A stretch of 8,041 nucleotides of DNA from an uncultured Prevotella sp. (GCF_900549175.1 NZ_URNN01000147.1:1-8041); one strand, 5' to 3'; positions 1 through 7,046 are shown, counted from the first letter of the stretch. Notes: generated by a model from the sequence alone, not told the origin. Program-made: numbers and translations.

Positions 1-8
1 CGGCGCCG

Positions 9-2402
9 TCAGAACTCCAGAAGTATGCGTCCGTTTATCTGCCGCCCCGTAAGGTAGTTCGGCACGGCATACTGCTGGTTGGTAACGTCGGTCACCCAGT
101 AATATGAGTTGACATTGCTTATGCCGAACAGGTTGAGGCAGTCTATTCCCACCCACACGTTGCGCAGCAGAGGGCGCTTCTTGCGGTCTTCATTGTCGTA
201 GGCACGGTAGCTCATGCCTATGTCGGCACGCTTGTATGCCGGGGCGCGGAAGTTCTGATACTCCAGTCCGCGGTGCGGCGGGCCGAAGGGCAGTCCGTCG
301 GCAAAGGCCAGGCGCAGCGTCATCTTCCACCGCTCGGTGCCGGGGAAATAGTCAGTGAAGTGCAGGTTTACGGCATACCGCTGGTCGGTGGGCATGGGTA
401 TCCACTGTCCGTTCATCTTCTGCTTCGTGTTCATCAGCGAGAACGTCACCCACGAGTCGGTGCCGGGCACGAACTCTCCGTAGAGTTTGAGGTCGATGCC
501 TGCGGCATATCCGTCGCACATGTTCTGTCCGTAGTAGGTTATCTTCACGTTGTTTACGTTGTAAGGCACAAGGTTGTTCAATATCTTGTAGTATGCCTCT
601 GCCGTAAACTTGTACGCCCTCTCCTTCATCTTGAACCGGTAGTCGAAGGCCGCCACGAAGTGTATGGAGCGCTGGCTCTTTATCTTTTCGTTGAGTGTGG
701 CCACGGTCACGCCGTTCACCGTTGTCGTGTCGCGCAGCTCTTTGAAGAAAGGAGTCTGGTAATACAATCCCGTTGCCAGACGGAACGTCATGTTCTGGTT
801 GAATGCCGGGATGACGGCCAGCGATGCACGCGGCGACACCACCGTCTCCTTGTTGAACGACCAGTTGCTGAATCTCACTCCGTAGTTCAGCGTATACAGT
901 GTCTGGTTCTCCCCTCCCGAGGCGAAACGGTAGGTGTCCTGTATGTATCCTTCGAGGCGGTGGGCGTCGAGTCTGTTTCTCGAGTTGAGCGAATATATCA
1001 GGTCGAGCCTGTCGGGGCGGTGCGGCATCGAGTATCCTGCCGAGTCGCGCATCTCATACTCGCGCGAGTTTTCCTTCACCGTCTCCTGCTTGTATGTAAG
1101 CCCCATCTCCATGTCGTGATGCTTCATCCTGTGCTTCATCATGAGTTTCAGGCTCCTCACGTCGGCTGTCAGATAGTTGCGGGCATGCTCCATATATGTG
1201 CCCACGCCGAGGTTCACGTTTGTCTGCGTGTCGTCAAGCCAGTATTGGCCCTGTGTGTCGTATGTCTCCTGCTCCTTTGTGTAGAAGGCCGACGCCAGCA
1301 GCGACACCGTGGTGCGCTCGCCGAAGTGGCGCGAGATGCCGAGCGTGCCGAAATAAGTGCGGAAGATGTCTTTCTCCTGTCCGTCGAAGTACACCCTGAA
1401 CGACTTCACGTTCTCCATCGTTCCGAACGATGTCTCACGGTCGGTGGGCTTGAAGTTGTAGTGGTTCTCCGATATGTTGCCTATGAAGTCCACCGTCCAC
1501 CGTGCGTTGGGCTTGTAGCTGAGGTACGTCTGATAGTCGAGGAAGTTGGGCTTGTACTCACCCTTGGTCTCCAGAGAGCCGAGCAGGTAGCGGTTGGTCT
1601 TGTACCGTATGCCGTGGCTCATGGCAAACTTCTTCGTTGCCGTGCCCACATACGCCCCCGCTCCCAGCAGCGACGCCGACACTGTTACCTCCGTCCGCTT
1701 GGGACGCTTGTAGGTTATGTCGAGTGCCGATGACATCTTGTCGCCGTATTTGGCTTCAAAGCCGCCCGACGAGAAAGCCACGGCCTCCACCATGTCGGGG
1801 TTGATGATGCTCAGTCCCTCCTGCTGGCCGCTGCGGATGAGCAACGGGCGGTACACCTCCACATTATTTATATATACCGAGTTTTCATCGAAACTGCCAC
1901 CGCGCACGTTATACTGCGATGACAGCTCGCTGTGCGTTGACACTCCGGCCTGTTGCTGTATCAGCTCCTCCACGGCATTGCCCGATGCCGTGGGCACGCT
2001 CTTCATGTCCTTTATGTCGAGCCGCTCGGTGCCCGTGGTCTGCCGGCGCTTCTCCGTCACCACCACCTCGCCCAGCGACTGCGCCGACAGCAGCTGCACG
2101 CTTACATTCACCTTCCCCTTCGGACGGCGGAACACGCGCTTGCGGGCGTTGTACCCCACCATCGAGAACTTCACCACCACGCTGTCGCCCGAGTTCAGCG
2201 ATATGCTGAACTCACCCTTCAGGTCGGTCATCACCATACGTCCCTGCTCCATGCACGACACCGTGGCCAGTTCGATGGGGTTGTTCTCCTCGTCGGTCAC
2301 GCGGCCCGTCAGCGTGAAGTCGTCGGCAAAGACGTTCACGCACATCATTGCCATCACCACCGACAGCACCGTATATCGTATATTGTTGCAATATGTCTTC
2401 AT
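9..2402 (-). CDS. TonB-dependent outer-membrane receptor with carboxypeptidase-like N-terminal domain
   Basis: Predicted outer-membrane beta-barrel that imports a ligand using TonB/ExbBD energy; the substrate cannot be told from sequence. The start is the ATG at 2402 (MKTYCNN), because a signal peptide follows at once with likely cleavage after NVFA (residue 26). An in-frame ATG 24 bases upstream would add a poor leader. Residues about 29-105 form a CarboxypepD_reg-like domain (TGRVTDEENNPIELATV, then DLKGEFSI). EVVVT at 112-116 resembles a TonB box. The plug spans roughly 120-235, including YNVRGGSFDENSVYINN at 164-180. The rest is a beta-barrel ending in an aromatic residue (ILLEF), as expected for BAM-assembled proteins. 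The mature-size protein (797 aa) is shorter than typical SusC proteins, and no SusD neighbour is present, so I do not call it SusC. It lies 78 bp downstream of the LRR gene on the same strand and could be cotranscribed. The TGA stop is inside the window, so the gene is complete. Confidence 0.93.
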   Translation of the reverse strand: MKTYCNNIRYTVLSVVMAMMCVNVFADDFTLTGRVTDEENNPIELATVSCMEQGRMVMTDLKGEFSISLNSGDSVVVKFSMVGYNARKRVFRRPKGKVNVSVQLLSAQSLGEVVVTEKRRQTTGTERLDIKDMKSVPTASGNAVEELIQQQAGVSTHSELSSQYNVRGGSFDENSVYINNVEVYRPLLIRSGQQEGLSIINPDMVEAVAFSSGGFEAKYGDKMSSALDITYKRPKRTEVTVSASLLGAGAYVGTATKKFAMSHGIRYKTNRYLLGSLETKGEYKPNFLDYQTYLSYKPNARWTVDFIGNISENHYNFKPTDRETSFGTMENVKSFRVYFDGQEKDIFRTYFGTLGISRHFGERTTVSLLASAFYTKEQETYDTQGQYWLDDTQTNVNLGVGTYMEHARNYLTADVRSLKLMMKHRMKHHDMEMGLTYKQETVKENSREYEMRDSAGYSMPHRPDRLDLIYSLNSRNRLDAHRLEGYIQDTYRFASGGENQTLYTLNYGVRFSNWSFNKETVVSPRASLAVIPAFNQNMTFRLATGLYYQTPFFKELRDTTTVNGVTVATLNEKIKSQRSIHFVAAFDYRFKMKERAYKFTAEAYYKILNNLVPYNVNNVKITYYGQNMCDGYAAGIDLKLYGEFVPGTDSWVTFSLMNTKQKMNGQWIPMPTDQRYAVNLHFTDYFPGTERWKMTLRLAFADGLPFGPPHRGLEYQNFRAPAYKRADIGMSYRAYDNEDRKKRPLLRNVWVGIDCLNLFGISNVNSYYWVTDVTNQQYAVPNYLTGRQINGRILLEF

Positions 2403-2480
2403 CAAACTAAATAACGGCGGAAACACTGTATTATTGCCACACGGCCCGAATATTAAAGTGCCGTGCCAGATGCGCGGGCA

Positions 2481-3902
2481 TCAACGCACCAACACCTTCC
2501 TTATGCTGCCATCGCTCATTCTCACGATGTTCATCCCCTTGACCGGCCTGTCAAGTCTGCGGCCGTCGGCAGAATATCGTGCCAGCTCCGTCACATCCTT
2601 GGACAATACTGCATCCGACATTCCGGCGGAAGTGTCAAACTCGCGGATATCGAAGAAGTCCCATATCCTCGACGCTCCATATTTGCCTCCACTGCCTGCA
2701 GGCACATATAGCACCATCTTTCCCGTGTCGATCATCGTATGGTAAAATGTGGAATAATTTATCGGAAATGGTTCAGTAACAAAGCTGCGTATGGTCTTCA
2801 GCGACGAACAGTACATAAACGAGTTCACACTACGGAGACTGGCCGGCATGACAACCTCCTCAAGATATTGGCAGCCGGTGAAATCATCAGCCTCCTCCAC
2901 TCCTTCGGGAATGACAAATATGCCACGTTTGCCTTCCGGACAGACCATCATGATGCGTCCGTCACGAGTCAGCAGCGCACCGTCGTGGCTCTTGTACGCC
3001 ATATTTCCTTCCGCCACATCTATCATCACAAGACTCTCCGCCCCGCTGAACGCCGAATTCTCTATATGCTCAACTCCGGCCGGAACACGGATGCAGGTGA
3101 GTGCACTACAGTTAAACGCAAAGGAGCATATTGTCGTGACGCTTTCCGGCAAATCAACTTCCACAAGATTGTCGCAACATTCAAACAGTCCGCCGCTGAT
3201 GTTCTTTATTCCTTCCGGAAGAGACATTGACGTAAGTGAGGTACAGAATGAGAAAGCTGCCTCCCCTATTTCACTGACACCGGCAGGCCACGCCACCGAC
3301 TCCAACTTTTCACAATATGCAAAGGCATAGTCCGCTATCGAACAAGTACCTTCGGGAATAGTATACCCACCTTCAAAACATCCCGGACAACGCAGCAGTA
3401 CACTACCGTCACTACTGTACAGCACTCCGTTGTCAACAGAAAAATAAGGATTGCCATCGGCCACTGTAAACGCCGAAAGGCTGTTTCTCAAACCGGCCAC
3501 ATAATTACTCATTCCTACATCCGCCCCGATAGTGAGCATACCTTTATGGTGTGGCGGAATGAACAGAATCTCCTTTTTGTCCTTACTGTACAGAAAGCCA
3601 TTGTCGCTGCTTGCGGCTTTGCTGTCCGGATCTACATTCACTGCTGTGATGTCTTCGCCAAAAAGATAGAATCCGTCCATATCTATTTCCACCACATCAT
3701 ATACCGTACCCTTATATTCCACCGATGCCGGTATGTTCACCTCTCCCGTGTAGGGTTTGAAAGCGTTGTATGAAAACACGGCCCCACTGCTGAATATGAT
3801 GTCATAGTAATTACCGTCTATACACGCTGTATAGGCTGATGCTTTATTGTGTCCCGCAAATGCGCACACCAGCATTGTCAAAAGAACAACAGTTTTTCTC
3901 AT
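2481..3902 (-). CDS. Secreted BspA-like leucine-rich-repeat (LRR_5) protein
   Basis: Predicted secreted or surface protein of 473 aa; ligand unknown. I chose the ATG at 3902 because MRKTVVLLTMLVCAFA is a clear signal peptide with likely cleavage after ASA (residue 23). An upstream in-frame ATG at 3977 would put a 25-residue leader in front of it. From about residue 185 to 410 the protein carries LRR_5-type repeats (IPEGTCSIADYAFAYCEKL, LPEGIKNISGGLFECCDNL, VPAGVEHIENSAFSGAESL). Three further units of another shape occur near 97-129, 151-186 and 300-335: a DNG/HDG turn, LYS-D-G, a hydrophobic run with Pro, then a G-x-x-x-IPEG-like end. The last 33 residues (SADGRRLDRPVKGMNIVR, ending RKVLVR) match the short C-terminal tail common in exported Bacteroidales proteins and resemble a type A sorting domain. 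Base composition is lower in GC than its neighbours (22-29 G+C per 60 in two stretches I counted, against 40 per 60 in one stretch of the receptor gene). Confidence 0.9.
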   Translation of the reverse strand: MRKTVVLLTMLVCAFAGHNKASAYTACIDGNYYDIIFSSGAVFSYNAFKPYTGEVNIPASVEYKGTVYDVVEIDMDGFYLFGEDITAVNVDPDSKAASSDNGFLYSKDKKEILFIPPHHKGMLTIGADVGMSNYVAGLRNSLSAFTVADGNPYFSVDNGVLYSSDGSVLLRCPGCFEGGYTIPEGTCSIADYAFAYCEKLESVAWPAGVSEIGEAAFSFCTSLTSMSLPEGIKNISGGLFECCDNLVEVDLPESVTTICSFAFNCSALTCIRVPAGVEHIENSAFSGAESLVMIDVAEGNMAYKSHDGALLTRDGRIMMVCPEGKRGIFVIPEGVEEADDFTGCQYLEEVVMPASLRSVNSFMYCSSLKTIRSFVTEPFPINYSTFYHTMIDTGKMVLYVPAGSGGKYGASRIWDFFDIREFDTSAGMSDAVLSKDVTELARYSADGRRLDRPVKGMNIVRMSDGSIRKVLVR

Positions 3903-4014
3903 AGCAATAACGTTTTGCTTATAAATTACCAAGTAATATAATGTATATATATAAGACAACGTCTTTTCACGACACAATATTATACGCAGGCGTAATTTTA
4001 TTCCACCGCATGAT
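3903..4014. other. Intergenic region upstream of the LRR gene
   Basis: A/T-rich gap that should hold the LRR gene promoter. The best minus-strand candidate is TAATATTG (3982-3975), one mismatch from TAnnTTTG, without a recognisable TTTG upstream. A short TA run lies at about 3944-3953. No terminator for the acyltransferase gene is convincing. I do not call a promoter here. Confidence 0.4.
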
Positions 4015-4049
4015 TTGAGAATTGAGAATAAATAATAATTAATAATTAA
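4015..4049. repeat. Degenerate heptamer tandem array after the acyltransferase stop
   Basis: Five consecutive 7-bp units on the plus strand: TTGAGAA, TTGAGAA, TAAATAA, TAATTAA, TAATTAA. The array begins on the base directly after the acyltransferase TGA when read on the minus strand. The last two units are the reverse complement of the TTAATTA unit found between kdsC and maf. Confidence 0.75.
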
Positions 4050-5051
4050 TCACCCCCTGTACACCCACGCCAGCATCCCGTTGAGCCACCGTATGGAAAA
4101 GCGGAACCACCGGTAGGTGCTTACGGGCTTGCCGCCGAAGCGGAGGATGAAGTCGCGGAACGTGTTCTTCTCGAACGGCAGCCCCACATCCATGAAGTGG
4201 ATATGTGCACAGCCGTGCTTGTGGGCATGGTCGATGGCATGCCATACGGTCATCACGTCGGGGTGCACCGTGACAAAACTCTTCCGCAGGAAAGCGAAGT
4301 ACCACAGATAGGCGTCGCCTTCAGAATAGGCACATGCGCAGCACCCCACCACGCGCCCGCGGTAGCGGGTGACGAAAAGCCGGCCGTGGCCCGTCCGGGC
4401 CAGGCTGCTGAAGAAGCTGCTGTCGGGTATGTATCGCTTCAGTTTGAAGCGGTTGTGCCTTCTCAGCAGCGCACAGAAAGCGGCGAGCTCCTCCCCGCCC
4501 TCCACCTCTGCCGTGACCACTCCCTTGCGGTAAGCCCGCTCTATGCGTTTCTTCATCTTTTCGCTGAGCCGCTCCTCCGGCGGCATGCTGTGCAGCGAGT
4601 TGTGTATGCTCATCCAGTGTACGGGGAAGAAGCCTGCCCCGCGCAGCAGCCTGTAGCCGAACATCTTGGCCGAAAGATTGCTTATCTCCACATACAGCAC
4701 CCGGTTTTTCACCCGTGCCACAAGCGCGTCGAGCATCATTCCGAACAGTTCCTGCCGCGTATACTCCCCCTCGCCGTCACCGCACGACAGGTCATCGGTA
4801 AACTCCCCCTCGCCGAGTATGCGGCAGTGGGCGCTGATACACGGTGTCAGCCACGCGTTGCGGTGCCTCACCGCAGCGAGCAGGTGCCCCAGCACACGCC
4901 CTCCCCCGCCGGCAGCCACCACCATGTAAGGCTGCTGCCGGCGTGTCTGTTCAAGCGACATGAAGAGCGACCTGCTGTGAAAGAAGTTGCTGCACTCCAT
5001 CTCCGGCAGGTCGTCCGAACATGTGTATATCGTGAGCACCGGTTTTTTCAT
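4050..5051 (-). CDS. GNAT/FemAB-like acyltransferase family protein
   Basis: Likely cytoplasmic protein of 333 aa with no signal peptide or membrane segment. Its layout suggests two GNAT-fold halves. The N-terminal half, about 40-150, has YMVVAAGGGGRVLGHLLA and later VLYVEISNLSAKMFGYRLL. The C-terminal half, about 225-325, has GRLFVTRYRGRVVGCCACAY, then YLWYFAFLRKSF, and HIHFMDVGLP followed by FRDFILRFGGKPVSTYRWF. This beta-strand pattern and the closing FGG-x-P segment are what I associate with Acetyltransf_6/FemAB-like proteins, which transfer acyl or aminoacyl groups. The acceptor and donor cannot be inferred here. The ATG at 5051 is the only plausible start. The gene is transcribed away from the nitroreductase operon. 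Its TGA is followed immediately by a heptamer array. The family call is inference from pattern, not from a search. Confidence 0.75.
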   Translation of the reverse strand: MKKPVLTIYTCSDDLPEMECSNFFHSRSLFMSLEQTRRQQPYMVVAAGGGGRVLGHLLAAVRHRNAWLTPCISAHCRILGEGEFTDDLSCGDGEGEYTRQELFGMMLDALVARVKNRVLYVEISNLSAKMFGYRLLRGAGFFPVHWMSIHNSLHSMPPEERLSEKMKKRIERAYRKGVVTAEVEGGEELAAFCALLRRHNRFKLKRYIPDSSFFSSLARTGHGRLFVTRYRGRVVGCCACAYSEGDAYLWYFAFLRKSFVTVHPDVMTVWHAIDHAHKHGCAHIHFMDVGLPFEKNTFRDFILRFGGKPVSTYRWFRFSIRWLNGMLAWVYRG

Positions 5052-5055
5052 ATCG

Positions 5056-5063
5056 CAAAAATA
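5056..5063 (-). promoter_or_regulatory. Possible -7 element for the acyltransferase gene
   Basis: Read on the minus strand, 5063-5056 is TATTTTTG, an exact TAnnTTTG match. No TTTG lies 19-21 bp upstream. The element ends only 4 bases before the ATG at 5051, so transcription would start at or near the start codon. It is either a leaderless promoter or a chance match. Confidence 0.3.
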
Positions 5064-5113
5064 CTAAATCTTTTCATAAAAGCGGCACGCGATAATGTTT
5101 TTTATGACATGCT

Positions 5114-5146
5114 TTTGCCCGTAACGGGAAAAAAACAGTATATTTG
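5114..5146 (+). promoter_or_regulatory. Bacteroidetes-type promoter for the nitroreductase-DUF2520-kdsC-maf operon
   Basis: A -33 TTTG at 5114-5117 and a -7 TATATTTG at 5139-5146 are separated by 21 bp, fitting the known Bacteroides consensus TTTG-N19-21-TAnnTTTG. Transcription would begin near 5150, giving a leader of about 40 nt before the nitroreductase ATG. The palindrome CCCGTAACGGG (5118-5128) lies in the spacer. Confidence 0.8.
5118..5128. promoter_or_regulatory. Perfect palindrome CCCGTAACGGG in promoter spacer, candidate operator
   Basis: CCCGT (5118-5122), a single central A, and ACGGG (5124-5128) form a perfect inverted repeat starting right after the -33 TTTG. A third CCCGT half-site occurs at 5150-5154, by the predicted transcription start and 32 bp (about three helical turns) from the first. 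The location suits a repressor or activator site. The arms are only 5 bp, so chance is possible. Confidence 0.35.
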
Positions 5147-5189
5147 CATCCCGTTTTATATCATCACATATAAAAAACATATAAAGACA

Positions 5190-5717
5190 ATGACCGATTT
5201 CAAAGACCTTGTGCAGCTGCGACGCAGCTGCCGCAAATACACAGGCAGTGAAATAGATGCCGAAGACATCCGACTCATCATCCGCGCAGGGCTGATGTCG
5301 CCCACGTCGAAAGGCCGCCGCGACTGGCAGTTCATCGTCATCGACGACAAGACATCGATAGAGAAACTCTCCGACGCCAAGGACATGGGGTCGCAGTTTC
5401 TCAAGGACGCTCCCGTAGCCATCGTCGTGGCGGGCGACCCCATGCAGAACGACTGCTGGGTGGAGGACTGCTCCATTGCCGCCATCTCCATGCAGTATCA
5501 GGCCGAGGAGCTCGGCCTCGGCTCGTGCTGGATACAGATGCGTGGTCGCGGACTTGCCGACGGCACCCCCGCCGACGACGTGATACGCGGCGTGCTCGGC
5601 ATACCCGACAGCCACAGCGTGCTCTGCGTGATAGCCCTGGGCCACAAGGCCGACGTGCGCAAGCCGCAGAACGAAGACAAGCTGAAATGGGAAAACGTAC
5701 ATATTGACAAGTTCTGA
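5190..5717 (+). CDS. Small nitroreductase-family flavoprotein
   Basis: Predicted FMN-dependent NAD(P)H oxidoreductase of the nitroreductase superfamily, 175 aa, cytoplasmic; physiological substrate unknown. Near the N-terminus RRSCRKY (residues 11-17) matches the family's FMN-phosphate-binding R-R-S-x-R-x-Y motif. LIIRAGLMSPTSKGRRDWQF follows with the usual A-x-x-SPT-x-x-x-x-x-W-x-F pattern. EDCSIAAISMQYQAEELGLG is the conserved helix of the family's second half, and IALGHKA near the C-terminus is the usual closing flavin-contact segment. I take the ATG at 5190, about 40 nt after the predicted transcription start and preceded by an A-rich stretch. The same frame stays open far upstream, antisense to the acyltransferase, but those codons are not part of this protein. 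It is the first gene of a four-gene operon, and its TGA overlaps the next ATG by one base (TGATG), suggesting translational coupling. Confidence 0.92.
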   Translation: MTDFKDLVQLRRSCRKYTGSEIDAEDIRLIIRAGLMSPTSKGRRDWQFIVIDDKTSIEKLSDAKDMGSQFLKDAPVAIVVAGDPMQNDCWVEDCSIAAISMQYQAEELGLGSCWIQMRGRGLADGTPADDVIRGVLGIPDSHSVLCVIALGHKADVRKPQNEDKLKWENVHIDKF

Positions 5718-6493
5718 TGAAGATAGTATTCATAGGAGCCGGAAGGCTCGCCACCAATCTCGCACGGGCACTGCACGCCGCAGGTCACGACGTGGTGCAG
5801 GTGTACAGCCGCACAATGGAGTCGGCCGCGGCACTGGCCGCCATGGTGGGCGGTTCGCCCACCACCTCCACCGGTGCCATAAACGGCAATGCCGACGTCT
5901 ACATCCTCTCGGTCACCGACGCCGTGATGCCCGTGCTCGTACCCGATATATGCAGGGGACGTGAAGAGAAAGTGTTCATACACACCGCCGGCAGCATTCC
6001 CATCGACGTGTTTCAGGGCATGGCCCTCCACTACGGAGTGCTCTACCCCATGCAGTCGTTCTCGAAAGAACGGCCCGTCAACTTCCGCGAAGTGGCATGT
6101 TTCACCGAGGCCAACGACAGCTATGCCGGAGAAATAATAAACCGTCTGGCCACCGACGTGAGCGACAACGTGACGCCCCTGTCGTCGGAAGCCCGCAGAC
6201 ATCTGCATCTGGCAGCCGTCTTCGCCTGCAATTTCGTCAACCACTGCTATGCCATCTCGGCCGACATACTCAGCCGCCACGGCATACCCTTCGACGTGAT
6301 GCTGCCCCTCATCGACGAGACGGCAAGAAAGGTGCACGACATCCCCCCCGCCGACGCGCAGACCGGCCCCGCCGTGCGCTACGACGAGAACGTGATACGC
6401 AGCCAGAGCCAGCTCCTGCGCGACAACCCGCTGATAAAGGACATCTACGAGAGAATGAGCATGAGTATACACCGCAAAACGATAAGGCAATGA
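5717..6493 (+). CDS. Rossmann-fold / DUF2520 domain protein
   Basis: 258-aa predicted cytoplasmic NAD(P)-binding protein; the reaction is not established to my knowledge. The N-terminal Rossmann domain starts at once: MKIVFIGAGRLATNLARAL gives the G-x-G-x-x-A dinucleotide motif at residues 7-12, and VYSR at 29-32 ends the second strand in the manner of NADP-preferring ProC/F420-oxidoreductase-like proteins. The HTAGSIP segment (89-95) and LYPMQSFSK (109-117) are typical of the DUF2520 family. The alpha-helical C-terminal domain contains HLHLAAVFACNFVNH (162-176), comparable to the dimerising helices of 6-phosphogluconate-dehydrogenase-like folds. The ATG overlaps the nitroreductase stop by one base, and the TGA overlaps the kdsC start by four (ATGA), so all three are very probably translated from one message. 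Its place beside kdsC and maf is an arrangement I recall from other Bacteroidales, but this does not reveal its substrate. Confidence 0.9.
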   Translation: MKIVFIGAGRLATNLARALHAAGHDVVQVYSRTMESAAALAAMVGGSPTTSTGAINGNADVYILSVTDAVMPVLVPDICRGREEKVFIHTAGSIPIDVFQGMALHYGVLYPMQSFSKERPVNFREVACFTEANDSYAGEIINRLATDVSDNVTPLSSEARRHLHLAAVFACNFVNHCYAISADILSRHGIPFDVMLPLIDETARKVHDIPPADAQTGPAVRYDENVIRSQSQLLRDNPLIKDIYERMSMSIHRKTIRQ

Positions 6494-7008
6494 TCAACTA
6501 CGACCTCACCAAGATACGCCTCATAGCCTTCGACGTCGACGGAGTGCTCAGTGCCGAGACCATCGTCCTCCACCCCTCCGGCGAGCCCATGCGCACGGTG
6601 AACATAAAAGACGGCTACGCCATACAGCTCGCCGTGAAGCGCGGCCTGCACATCGCCATCATCACCGGCGGAGGCAGTGAAAGCACCGTCAGGCGATACA
6701 CCGGACTGGGCGTGCAGGACATCTTCATGCGGTGCAGCGTCAAGATAAAGACCTACGACGAACTGCTCCGCAAATACGGCCTCACCGACGAAGAGGTGAT
6801 GTACATGGGCGACGACATACCCGACTACGAGATAATGCAACGCTGCGGATGTCCCGTGTGTCCCGCCGATGCCTGCCCCGACATAAAGGAGATATCACTG
6901 TACGTTAGCAACAGGTGCGGAGGCCGCGGATGCGGACGCGACGTCATCGAGCAGGTGCTGCGCGCACAGGGCAAGTGGCTCGGCGACGCCAAGGCCTTCG
7001 GATGGTGA
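6490..7008 (+). CDS. kdsC: KdsC-type 3-deoxy-D-manno-octulosonate 8-phosphate phosphatase (HAD superfamily)
   Basis: Predicted to hydrolyse Kdo-8-phosphate to Kdo plus phosphate, a step toward the inner-core sugar of LPS, in the cytoplasm; family members are Mg-dependent tetramers. All HAD motifs are visible in 172 aa: FDVDGVL with nucleophile D15 and acid/base D17; IITG with T59; K85 as the likely motif III lysine; and MGDDIPD with metal-binding D108, D109 and D112. It has no cap domain, as expected for the C0 KdsC type. NIKDGYAIQLAVKRG (38-52) and the C-terminal GGRGCGRDVIEQVLRAQG are the family-specific parts. The usual Arg after ITG is Gly here (ITGGGSES), which I believe is common in Bacteroidetes members. 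A related KDN-9-phosphate phosphatase activity exists in Bacteroides and cannot be excluded. Unusually many cysteines lie at 119, 121, 124, 129, 143 and 148. The start overlaps the previous stop by four bases. Confidence 0.9.
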   Translation: MINYDLTKIRLIAFDVDGVLSAETIVLHPSGEPMRTVNIKDGYAIQLAVKRGLHIAIITGGGSESTVRRYTGLGVQDIFMRCSVKIKTYDELLRKYGLTDEEVMYMGDDIPDYEIMQRCGCPVCPADACPDIKEISLYVSNRCGGRGCGRDVIEQVLRAQGKWLGDAKAFGW

Positions 7009-7013
7009 TTTTT

Positions 7014-7041
7014 TTAATTATTAATTATTAATTATTAATTA
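7014..7041. repeat. Four perfect TTAATTA heptamers between kdsC and maf
   Basis: TTAATTA is repeated exactly four times, starting five T residues after the kdsC TGA and ending five bases before the maf ATG. It makes up most of the 38-bp intergenic gap and forms the region upstream of the maf start. Copy number could change by slippage, which would alter the spacing before maf. Confidence 0.85.
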
Positions 7042-7046
7042 TTTTG

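Noticed and set aside
273..1733. 486-codon plus-strand open frame antisense to the receptor gene
   Set aside because: Its product is His/Val/Arg-rich without recognisable motifs, and it is the mirror of a clear receptor gene. It is an effect of GC-rich codons.
2440..2465. Inverted repeat CACGGC/GCCGTG between the LRR and receptor genes
   Set aside because: 6-bp stem with a 14-base loop and no T-run on either strand, so it is not convincing as a terminator.
9..3902. Polysaccharide utilisation locus (SusC/SusD) interpretation
   Set aside because: There is no SusD-like lipoprotein, glycoside hydrolase or sensor gene, and the receptor is shorter than usual SusC proteins.
3984..3996. TACGC-AG-GCGTA palindrome upstream of the LRR gene
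   Set aside because: The loop would be two bases and the neighbouring bases do not extend the stem, so it is a poor hairpin. It could be a protein site but has no support.
4197..5189. Long plus-strand frame running in frame into the nitroreductase
   Set aside because: It is antisense to the acyltransferase, crosses the promoter region and has no family motifs. The nitroreductase homology begins at the ATG at 5190.
5498..6490. 330-codon minus-strand frame opposite the DUF2520 gene
   Set aside because: Low-complexity His/Gly/Val composition, opposite a well-supported gene with operon overlaps.
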